Of a DNA stretch of 64,000 nt, positions 34,003-43,705 are shown piece by piece. A program made the position numbers and the translations under genes. The stretch lies in contig JAQSEB010000108.1 in the NCBI GenBank assembly GCA_030063045.1, forward strand, positions 62,001 through 126,000, in the 5' to 3' direction. The stretch is from Pratylenchus scribneri (taxonomy: Eukaryota; Nematoda; Chromadorea; Rhabditida; Pratylenchidae). The notes beneath the pieces were generated by a model, which worked only from the letters and a program-made list of their open reading frames with translations, made no database searches and was not told where the DNA came from. Each line of letters begins with the position of its first letter. Positions within the stretch are counted from its first letter, which is position 1.

Positions 34003-35339
34003 TCAAAGGAATTCTTTATTCAATTGTGTATTGCGTATTCCACTGAAGTAATAATTATTAATAAAGAATTTTTGGATGAAAGATATGAAACATTCCTGCT
34101 TTTCCCCTGAATTTTCATGTATGATTGAGAATGGATAATACATATTGAAAATGAATCTTCGTATCACGTATTGCAATGTGGAATTATTGCATTTTTTTAA
34201 ATTTAATAAATATTGAGGGATGCCATGCCGAATTATTGAGAACATTATTGAATCATTGGCATCTAGAAAATTTTAATTTAAAATAATGCAAAGCATGAAT
34301 TTTTAAATTTTTTGCTTAATTTAAAATCAAAGAAAATTTTTAGAGATATTAGGGTACTAAAATTTTTTGACCTCTATCTATTTTGTCAGATTTATGATAA
34401 TCTTACTAATCAAACGCCATTATTTTCTATGGAAAATTCACATTAATATTCTTATCAAACATGAAATATGAACGAGGAATTTAGTATCCAAAGTTTACGA
34501 TTAAAAATAATTTAAAAATTTGGTGATTTAATAGATTATTATTCAAAAATTAGATTAATTTTATTCTAATATATTAAACCTTTGCTTTCATATTGAATGA
34601 TTTCAATTTTTCTGAGTTTGTCGAGGATTAAATTAGGGATAAATTTTGGGGGAGGAACAATGTCCTTTGCCAATCACTCAACAATATCCAAAATTAACCA
34701 ATTCTTTGAAGACAAATTCAATTAGGGCTGATAATAACTGACAATGCAGTTATTATTGGGCTTTGATTGGGTTTATTTGAACGACGAAATGATCCGGCAA
34801 AGATGAGAAAAATTGGGTTGAATTAGACAATGCTAATTCCGGTTCAGGCCAAATTATGTGAGTACAATGTGTGAAATTCGGATGGCAATTACTGAAACCT
34901 ATCAATTTTCTTGGATTTAATGTTTTTATTATAAAAAAATTTGACCAAGGACTAATCGTTTTGTTATGCTCAATTGATTTTTTAAATTAAATTTAAAAAC
35001 CTGAATAAACTTAAAGTGTTTTTGTTCTATTGTAGATATCTTTTTTGTCGGTGCCACTTTAATCAGATTTGAATTTAGCTTGTTATCCGTCAGAAATTCC
35101 ACTAAAAAATAATCAAAAAATGAAAGAATTAACAAAAAAATTTTTAATTTACAAAATTTTCTTTGCTGCATTGTCATGTAACCAGCTTTTTTGGGCATTG
35201 TAAGGTTGTTGTTTATATGTTCAATTGGTTTTACAATTAAATAATAATAAAAGAATAGAACAAGCATTAGACGAAATAAACATTTATAACAGTACAAAAT
35301 AATTCGATTATGTAGCATTTTGTACAAAGGGAAGAACAT
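34003..35339 (-). CDS. Type II membrane protein, unknown family (paralogue B), model incomplete
   Basis: Minus-strand exons with coding character: 35339 to about 35156 (Met start, hydrophobic anchor L-V-L-F-F-Y-Y-Y-L-I-V), about 35101-34998 (phase fits through a TTTTTTAG acceptor), about 34892-34760 (contains H-I-I-W-P-E-P-E-L and H-F-V-V-Q-I-N-P), about 34660-34585 (D-I-V-P-P-P-K-F, ending at a GTTTAA donor) and about 34265-34003. The last exon parallels exons 6-7 of paralogue A: N-D-S-I-M-F-S-I against I-D-P-I-V-F-S-I, Y-Y-P-F-S-I-I against Y-F-P-Y-S-I-I, and C-F-I-S-F-I-Q-K-F against I-F-V-S-F-M-H-K-Y. The two genes converge tail to tail. I could not make all exon phases agree, so an exon is missing from the model or the copy is damaged. 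Confidence 0.5.
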
Positions 35340-37752
35340 TTTCAGTGAATTAGAAATGTAATTTAAATTAATGTAATTTGGTGTATTTACTAATTTTTCG
35401 TCTTTTAATGCAACTGTTAAATTTTACGGTTATAACTCATGGAAAAATCATTCGATAAATATTTATTTTATAAATGAAATAAAACGCAAAATATGATCAT
35501 GATAAAAAATGTTTTCCAAATTTAATATATAATATCTATTTGTGAAATCGATGAAAGTGTGAAATTCTGGGAGCTTTTCTCCCGGCAATATAAGGGAAAA
35601 CGAATTTTGCTTATCAAGATGAATGCGATGGCGTTAGCGATTGGTAAGAATAAAATGATTTCTCTCAACAATGGACTTTTATTCATACATAATTTATAAT
35701 TAATTATATTTTATTAATATAAAATCATGAAAAAATGTTGAATAAAATGAGTAATAAAAATTTACCAGAATTCTATTTCTGTTTTTAATTTTAAAATTAA
35801 ACATCATAATACATATAAAATAAATTCATTAGAATATCGTTTGCATTCAGTGAATAGAATTGAAAAATTTATAATAAATTAAAATTAAAACATAATCATT
35901 TAAAATAAAACAACAAATTATCAAATCTATTGAATGAAATACAAAATTAACGGAACAAAATAAAATATTGAAAATGAACAAATTTCTCAAGTCTATTTTA
36001 GTAATAAAATTAATTTACGGTCAATATTAATGAATTTTCATTTTTTTAAATATTAGATGTGTCTAATTGTAAATTATTTTTTTAGGGAAAAACCCGCAAA
36101 CCATGAAATTCCAAATTTAAAAATCTCGAGAAGGGCCAAGGATTTTGTCCCCTTCATTATTTGCAAAAATTGAAAATATTCCATTTTTCTTTTCCTTTCT
36201 ACTGTATTAGTTTTTGCCCTAAATTGATAATGGGAATCAGATTTAATTTTTTTTTATAAAAATAAAGCAATTAACAAAATGCACAGTAAAATAAACAAAT
36301 ATTTTGGAAAATATTAGTAAATTTTAATGCTTTACTAATTTTATGCAAGTTGCAATTCAATTAATAAAAAATTTATATCCATTGGATATTATGCGATTCT
36401 GATTAAATTGATAAAATTGTATTAATTGTTAACGAGATTTTGCCTCAAGGCACTTTTGTTGAACGTCCATGCAAAAACTACCAAACCAAAAGTGCACATT
36501 TCCATTGAGCTGCTGCTGGTTTAGGGTCTAAAGAAATTTTATGATCCACGAATCAGCAGCAGTTTAAAAGCCTGTTCCCATGAGCGGATGAGCATGAGCA
36601 GCCGCTAAAAATGCTGCTATTCCGCTGCCTTCAATCAACCAAGTTATCAATTTTGCTACAGGCACTTTTTTATTATCGTTTAAAAAAAGAAACAAGGAAG
36701 AAGATTTTTCTGCTTGGAAGAATTCTTTGTTCCTTGATGGAGCAGGCATCGCAAGAAGATATTGCGGGATTTTAGTGGCTGGCATCAAACCGGTTAAACC
36801 ACATTAAGAAAGAAGAAGAAGCATCGGCAATATAAAGCGGCGCGAACAGTGCACACATTAAAAGTTCATTGCCTCAGGGTGAGGATGGATTTTGGTGAAG
36901 CTTTGGTAGTAATTCTTTTGGGCGGGATCAAATCTTCTTTTTTAGTGAATTCTAATCATTTAAAGGCGCATCTTTTAATTGCCCATATTAGGCTTAATTG
37001 AAGAAGCAATAGTAAGAAAACGGGAATGGATGAATGGTTGGGAATGAAGAAAGAAAATTAAAAAAGGATGATAGGCTGAAGCTTGGGAATGGGCGGGAGC
37101 CTTCGGGCTTAATTTCTGCGACTGTCACAGCATTATTTTTGGTTTTTTTCTGTGCTACCCAATAAAGGAGTAAGGAGCTAACCGCATTGGGTGATATGCG
37201 CAATGATTAAAAGGCAATTTGAGGAAGGATGGAGGAAATGAAGGATGATAATAAATTAGCCATTAACATATCTGCTGCTCAAATGGGAAACCAAATTGTT
37301 CATTGTCCATTTGTTCCAGCGATTTGCTCATCCTATTTATTCATTCTTATCCCCAATGCCAAATTTCCATTTTTCTTTAAGCTCTACATTTTTTCCTTCC
37401 TCATAGAAAAAATTAATTGTATTCAGCTTTATTCTAAATACAAATTGGAACGCAATTTTTATAATGATTCTAGAGCCAAATGAACATTTAATTTAAGATT
37501 ATGTATAAAAAATATTTAACACTAAAATCAAATCTTATTACCTATTCATTTGGATGCACTTCATTTATATTTTTTAATTTTAATTGTAGGAAAATATTTT
37601 ACATTAAAATTAGATTATAATTTATTAACCACATTTTTTTCCGTTTGGATCCGAAAATTTGATAAATATTTTATATTTAACGAAATTTTAATTAAAATTA
37701 AAATATATTTTTTACATTATATTTCTTAATCCTTATGTTTAATTAGATCTAG
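35340..37752. other. Long intergenic region
   Basis: 35340-36480 is AT-rich with no feature seen beyond a tiny frame at 35619-35641 ending at a GTAAGA donor. 36480-37250 is GC-richer. It carries open frames on both strands (minus 36564-36788, containing K-L-I-T-W-L-I-E-G-S-G-I-A-A-F-L-A-A-A; minus 36994-37203; plus 37229-37483) and could hold a small gene or a decayed one. None was joined convincingly. 37500-37752 is AT-rich. Confidence 0.35.
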
Positions 37753-38310
37753 CAGGGCTGCCAGAATACCCACCCACGGGGGGCATTTGCCCCCTTTTTA
37801 GGATTTTGCCCCCTTTTTTGCCCCCCGAGCCGAGTTGCCCCCCAAATGCCCCCTTTTGATTTTTGGTTAAAATTTTCCCCAAATGGCTCATTTTTCTTCA
37901 AAATTTTTCGCTACGCGGCAATTTTTTGGTCAATTTTTTCGTTTCGCGGCCATTTTTTGGTCTAATTTTTCGCTGCGCGGCCATTTTTCTTCAAAATTTT
38001 TCGCTACGCGGCAATTTTTTGGTCAATTTTTTCGTTTCGCGGCCATTTTTTGGTCTAATTTTTCGCTGCGCGGCCATTTTTCTTCAAAATTTTTCGCTAC
38101 GCGGCAATTTTTTGGTCAATTTTTTCGTTTCGCGGCCATTTTTTGGTCTAATTTTTCGCTGCGCGGCCATTATTGGCAAAAATTTTCGCATTTTTGGCAC
38201 TTTTTAAAACTGCCCCCCAAAATGCCCCCTTTTTAGCGGAAATGCCCCCCAAATGCCCCCTTTTTTATACCAAAATGCCCCCCAAAGTGAAAAACCATCT
38301 GGCAGCCCTG
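37753..38310. mobile_element. hAT-like element with GGCCGCGCAGCG satellite and C-rich ends
   Basis: 558 bp; ends CAGGGCTGCCAGA and TCTGGCAGCCCTG are perfect inverse copies. An exact 8-bp duplication AGATCTAG flanks it (37745-37752 and 38311-38318). Inside the ends are CCCCC-rich runs; the centre (37870-38170) is three tandem copies of an approximately 93-bp block built from related 31-bp units (TTTTCGCTGCGCGGCCATTT). Two overlapping open frames of about 115 codons are repeat translation. It ends 72 bp before the start codon of the GH25-like gene. Confidence 0.93.
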
Positions 38311-38382
38311 AGATCTAGGCATTTCTTTTAAATAATTTCTTTCTCATTCATGAGTCATTACTATAAAAAATTCAAGGTGATA

Positions 38383-40012
38383 ATGGCGGTTTGTGCCAAA
38401 AACCGATTCTGTTCTTTAATTTTTTTAATATTCATTCTCATCAAACCTACAATGCAATGTGCCCCTGGAAACATTGGTACAACTACAGGAGGAGCAGGAG
38501 GAGGAGGAGGAGGTGATTTCTTTTCTTTTACATTTATCTTATTTTTGTTTTTCCATTTCCAAAAAGGTACTGCTACTAATGCTCCTGGCGTAAACACTGT
38601 GGCCCCAACTGCTGGCCCAACTGCTGCTCCAATCACATGTACTGGCACTGAAGCAACTGGTGTCCGTGGCATAACAGCGCAACCCGGCGATGGTGCTTGC
38701 GGGACTTGCACTGGCACAACCGCGGATTGCCCTGCATTCAATTGGCCAACAGTGAGGGCACAAGGATTTGAATATGTCATATATTCAATCAGTCAGGGAA
38801 ATGCCGCTGTATGTTTTAAACAATTCGAGAACGATTCAATAATAGATAAGAAAGGGTCAATGTAAAAATATAGGCAATTTCATAATAGGTGTTATAAACA
38901 TAAATATTATCTTAAATTTAAGTAAATTTGAATTTATTTGAAAAAATAAATATTAAATTTAATTAATATTAAATTATTCATTTTTTTTTATCCTTCATTA
39001 CATAATTCTGAGCCAAAAAAAAGTAGTTAATAAATTGGAAAATGATATGCCATTCAAAAAATCAAAATGACCTTTATAATATAACATTTTCAAATAATAA
39101 TAATAATAATTTTATAATATTATATCTTTAAGTGTAATGAACTAAAATTTTTGATAAAATTAAATTTATAGGCTATAAAAGTTAGTCACATTTAAAAATT
39201 TTTTTACAATTTTCAAGTGGCATATCACTTTCTTAATCTTGTAGCTTTTTAAGATTTGGCTAATAATTCAGTTTTATGAAATGAAATATCAAAAATCATT
39301 AATTTAATATAATTTAATTTTGACTTTTTTTATTTTATACTTTTATGTAATTATCGAATTATTTTGTGGAATTGACCTAAAGCCTTTTACCAATTATGTT
39401 GATCTAATTTTTCTACAAACCATATAGGCTTGTTTGGCCGAAATGCAAAATATCAAAAATGCCGGCATAAAAGTGTCGCCTTCACATGAAGCCGTTCCAA
39501 ATCTGAATTCTGGAACAGCGCAGGCAACATTCTTCGCTCAACAGGGAGGTGGTGCCTGGGTCAACGATGGATTGACTTTGCCCGGCACATTGCATCTGCA
39601 GACCTCCGCCGGCTGTCCTGGAGTTGACCCAGCTACTTTTAATCAGGGCGCATGTTGCTATGGCATGACCCCGGCTCAATTGGTACAATGGATCAGCGAA
39701 TTTTCTTCAACATATAGGACACTGACAGGGCGTACCGTTATTATTTCAACCGATGTCCCTTTTTGGAGATTGTGCATGCAAAATTCGAATGCATTTGTAG
39801 CAAATCCATTGACCATTGCATTTGAGAATTGCGCGGCACCAACAGCTGGTGGATGTCCACTTTTTGAATTGCCATGGACTATGTTCACAACTTGGTTGGA
39901 CAGAAGGACAGTGATTAATGGAATCGGCAATGGAATACCCCAATTCAATAATCAATACTTTGGAAGTTCATGCATGTTGGACCAATGGGCTAGAGCACAA
40001 ATAACTGTATAA
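38383..40012 (+). CDS. Secreted GH25-like protein, fungal/bacterial type, catalytic acids lost
   Basis: Exons 38383-38512, 38567-38808 and 39428-40012 give about 318 residues. Start chosen at 38383 because it places a clean signal peptide first; an in-frame ATG at 38350 would add 11 residues. After a Thr/Ala/Gly linker comes a GH25 barrel like fungal N,O-diacetylmuramidases: A-T-F-F-A-Q-Q-G-G-G-A-W-V-N-D-G-L-T-L-P-G, C-Y-G-M-T-P-A-Q-L-V-x-W-I-S-E-F, Y-R-T-L-T-G-R and C-M-Q-N-S-N-A-F. Active members read L-D-I/V-E after T-L-P-G; here it is T-L-H-L-Q (about residues 178-182), so Asp is His and Glu is Gln. The N-terminal F/I-D-I/V-S Asp is also not evident. Muramidase activity is therefore unlikely. 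The first intron (54 bp) is short, divisible by three and stop-free, so retention would add 18 residues. A dead partial copy lies at 60063-60250. Confidence 0.85.
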
Positions 40013-41220
40013 ATTGAACAGATTTTTTTTCAATTTGCATTTATAATAATAAAAATGTTAATAAATTTGTAATAATGTCTTAAATTGTAATTGTAATTTG
40101 TAATTTGTGTAAATGGCAATGATCTTGCTAATTTATTAGCATTTGAGAAAATAAATTGAGTATTTTTTATGAAAATGTTGAAAAATTATGAAAAAAAAAT
40201 TCGATGATTATTTTCCCATTTTTTGTAAAAGAAATTCATTTATTTTCCATATAAATTATTTTATTCCCATTTTTAACATTTCTATCACTTTTTTCATTTG
40301 CGCATTTAGAAGATATTATTTTTGCAAATATTTTTGAATTTGCTATGTTCTTTTGCCCGCACTTTTTTAGTATAGTTTCTCGCAGATTCTCATAATAGTA
40401 AAAGCGAGAGATATATGACAAATTTTTTCTTTAATCGATAAGTTAAATTTCATCAAGAGCTAAAAATCCAAAAAACATACTTTTTAATATTGAAACTTTA
40501 CATATTAAATCATACAAAACAACCCACAACTACAGATCCAATTCTAGAATTGCCAAATTCGCATTTAATAACTGATTATTTTTTGCATTTTAAAATGAAT
40601 CATCAAATATTTATACAATTATTTATCATAGATATTAATTATAAATAGTTTTCTACTCATTAATTTTCTCCCTTTAATTATATCCATTCTGCTCTCCAGT
40701 TCATGCTAAAAACGGGATGAAGAATGAAGATGTTGTCCAATATTCTCCAACTGCTTATACAATTACTTACAAATATTGAAATAAATGTTTCAAATACAAA
40801 AACACAACAATACAAATATAATTATTATAATTTATTTTGCAATTAAAAGTCTGTGCACTGTGAGTTTAATTCCAACAATCTTTCTTCTAGAATGGCGCAG
40901 TTGAAATTTATTCTTTTCATAAATTTTCGCATCCTCATCTTCTTCTCCCATTTCCATTTGTTATTAGCATTCACACAACCAAAATCCATCTGTTTTGTAT
41001 TCAATGCGTCATGATGTAAATAATTACTTAAAAAAATTTAATAAAATATTAAACAATTTTGATATATTATGTTATTTGACTATTTTTAATCGAAAATAAG
41101 GCCATTTGCTTATTTATTAAATGAATAGACGGAAAAATTTTTCAAATGGATGTCCATTTCTATTGAGATTAAATTATGTATACACTCAATTAAAGTTGTC
41201 GGTTTCAGAAATAGATACTT
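40013..41220. other. Intergenic, AT-rich
   Basis: No gene, repeat or regulatory signal I can support beyond likely polyadenylation AATAAA-like words just after the GH25-like stop. Confidence 0.4.
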
Positions 41221-41224
41221 TTGA

Positions 41225-41440
41225 TATTTGCGCACCCGACATTTGCGCACTCTATTAAAACCCGACATTTGCGCACTCGATTTGCGCACTATTTTAACTA
41301 GGGATTAGGGCTAGGGTTAGGTTTAGGGGCAGGCATAGGTTTAGGGGCTATGGGTTTAGGGGGCTATGGGTTAGGGGTTTTTGGATTCTATATAAGTTTG
41401 ACTTGACTAAAAAATAGTGCGCAAATGTCGGCGAACCATT
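41225..41440. repeat. Inverted-repeat element with TTAGGG-like core
   Basis: Left part repeats CCCGACATTTGCGCACT two to three times; the right end carries GTGCGCAAATGTCGG in inverse. The core (41300-41385) is TAGGGATTAGGGCTAGGGTTAGG followed by degenerate TTTAGGGGC runs. The GACA-x-TTGCG motif resembles the ends of the MITE at 48152-48528. Confidence 0.65.
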
Positions 41441-41719
41441 GGAAATTTTTACTCAAAAAATAGGAGTAATTGAAAACGAAAGCGCACATTTTTAAAAACC
41501 AGGTTTTAAAACCGACACTTTCTCAAAATCGATTTTGGAAAACTCTTTAAAAAATTAAATATTTATATAAATATTATTAAGTAAATATATTAATTTAATG
41601 AATGAATAATGTTTTCAAAATTCAGATAGTTAATTTATTTGATAATTTATATGCACTTATTTTTAATATATTAAAACAAGTGCAAAAATCCAACAAAATT
41701 CTACATTTTTTCCAGTACC

Positions 41720-41917
41720 ATGTATATGCGTTTGTCTCTCTATTTTCATTGTTTTAATAAATCAGAATGGGTTAACCATCACATTTTTTTTCAAATTAAA
41801 TTTACTGAGAAGTTAATTCTACAATTAAATTTAAATATATCATTTCTTATTTTCAATATAATTTCAGCAATTTTCTTAAGCCAATCGATTAATTACCCTT
41901 TCGTTGAACAATATTAA
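41720..41917 (+). other. Open frame, not supported as a gene
   Basis: A 65-codon frame in AT-rich DNA rich in Phe, Ile and Asn; no similarity, no splice partner. Recorded because it is the only open frame between two repeats. Confidence 0.15.
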
Positions 41918-41994
41918 TAAGTAAAGTTTACCACAATTTCAGAAATATATGGAAACATTATTTTCACTAGTGGCTTAATGTAAAATTAATATAT

Positions 41995-42372
41995 GTTGCG
42001 GCCGATTTGGGGAATTTTGGCCGTTCCCGGGAATGGCCAGTTTTTCAGGTTGGTCCGTATGGGGAATCTCGGCTTCTAGGCATCGTACAGACTCGGGAAT
42101 GGGCTCATTCGACTCGTAATGGTCGATTTACTATATGGAATTTCAATTACAGACCGGTATAACCTAACCCTAGCCCTTAATTCCTAGCCCCAAGCCCCTA
42201 AAACCCATGCCGTACTTAACCATAACCCTAACCCTAGCCCTTAAATTGTTCTGAAAATAAAATTCCATAGATTAAATCGACCAAGACGAGTCGAATGAGC
42301 CCACTCTCGAGTCTGTATGATGTCTAGAATTCGAGATTCCCCAAACGGTCCAATTCCCCAAATCGGCCGTTA
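41995..42372. repeat. Palindromic element with CCCTAA-like core
   Basis: Ends GCGGCCGATTTGGGGAATT and CCCCAAATCGGCCGTTA are near-inverse copies. Further inside, CGACTCGTAATGGTCGATTT pairs with AAATCGACCAAGACGAGTCG. The centre (42160-42250) is CCTAACCCTAGCCC repeated with variants on one strand. No clear target duplication seen. Confidence 0.75.
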
Positions 42373-42404
42373 TATATACATTAATCGACAAATATTTAAG
42401 TGGT

Positions 42405-43680
42405 AAAATTGTGGTTTATGGTATTGGCTCGGATTCGGTCGAGCTATAGCTCATTCGAAAGAGCTCACCGAGCTGAGTGCGAATATGAAAAAAAATTTGT
42501 GCGGCAACGACTTTTGGCCAAGTTATGGCCATTAAAAATCATTTTCCCTTAAAAGTGAAGGGCCCCCCTATGGGTCGAAAATTTTCAAAATTTGTTTTCG
42601 GTCATATGATAGCTCATTCGACGCGGCTCGATGTGCAGAATCCGAATCTGTGATTGATTTCTTCCAAAACTCAAAAATAAAAAAGTTATGGCCATTTTTG
42701 TCTCGCTGGAATGTGTTGTAACTGCGGAGGAATGTAAGAGTGGACTCCGGAGTGTGCGTAGCCGAAGCGCGGGAACTGGACGAGCTTGTGGCGAGCGAAG
42801 CGAGCCACAAGCTCATCTGGTCGCGCGGAGGCGGAGCACACGGAGGAGTCCACTCTGAAATGCCCACCGGAGCAGTTCCAATCCGTATTTCCTTTGCGCA
42901 ACTTTTTTAAATTTCTTTGGTCATAACTTTTTTATTTTTGAGTTTTATGCAAAACCGATGACATTTTCGTAACCAGCTCGTCGAGACGCGTCGATTGAGC
43001 TATAATTCATCTGAAAAAAATTTTTGAAGGTGTTCGACCCAAAGGGGGGACCCTTCACTTTTTCGATTTTCATATGGCCATATCTTGGCCAAATGGCATT
43101 GCCGCACAAAAATTTTTTCATATTCGTACTCAACTCGGCGAGCTCTTTCGAATGAGCTATAGCCAGAGATGAGTTGGGCCCGGCCCGGCCCGGGCCGGCC
43201 CTGGCCCGGCCCGGCCTGGGCCGGGCCGGGCCGATATTTTTCGGCCCTGTTACTCTACGGGCCGGGCCGGGCCGATTCTCGGTCGGCCCGGGCCGGCCCG
43301 ACGGGCCCGAAGCATATGATTTTTGAGAAAAATTAATAAATTTGACTATAATTTTTGTAAAAAAATGAATTTATATTTTTGCAGGGAATAATATTTGCTA
43401 TTTTTCTTCATTTAAAATTTTTTACTTGAAAATTTTTTAAAAATTTTTCATTTTTAAAAAAATTTTTTAAAATTTTGAGGAAAAAATACTGTAACAAAGC
43501 CCGGGCCGGCCCGGGCCGGGCCGGGCCGAAAATTTTGGGCCCGATTACTGTACGGGCCGGGCCGGGCCGATCGATGGTCGGCCCGGGTCGGGCCGGGCCG
43601 GCAAAAGTCGGCCCGAAACTCATCTCTGGCTATAGCTCGACCGAATCCGAGCCAATACCATAAACGACAATTTTTCCTAA
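42405..43680. mobile_element. Large fold-back element, interrupted by a younger hAT-like insertion
   Basis: Outer arms are inverse copies: TTTATGGTATTGGCTCGGAT at 42415 against its complement ending about 43668, continuing through GGTCGAGCTATAGCTCATTC. Inner arms include GTGAAGGGCCCCCCTATGGG at 42557 against CCCAAAGGGGGGACCCTTCA near 43040. At the centre, CGAGCTTGTGGCGAGCGAAG folds on GCGAGCCACAAGCTC (42750-42815). Removing the insertion at 43164-43628 and one target copy restores one continuous palindrome. Confidence 0.88.
43164..43628. mobile_element. hAT-like element with GGGCC satellite, nested
   Basis: 465 bp; ends CAGAGATGAGTTGGGCC and GGCCCGAAACTCATCTCTG are inverse copies. Exact 8-bp duplication GCTATAGC (43156-43163 and 43629-43636). 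Both arms are GGCCCGG/CCGGGCC arrays around an AT-rich centre. Open frames rich in Gly-Pro-Ala-Arg are artefacts of the satellite. Confidence 0.94.
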
Positions 43681-43705
43681 TTAAGTTATTTAATTAATTT
43701 TAAAC

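Noticed and set aside
37863..38236. Two overlapping open frames of about 115 codons with repeating F-F-A-T-R-Q-F-F
   Set aside because: They are translations of three tandem 93-bp blocks inside a transposon; open in two frames only because the unit has no stop and is divisible by three.
38539..38780. Minus-strand Ala/Val/Pro-rich frames
   Set aside because: Antisense of GH25-like exon 2.
42568..42901. Two minus-strand frames of 71-99 codons
   Set aside because: They lie in the arms and central hairpin of the fold-back element and have no similarity to a transposase.
43408..43663. Gly-Pro-Ala-Arg-rich open frames on both strands
   Set aside because: Translation of the GGGCC satellite of the nested element.
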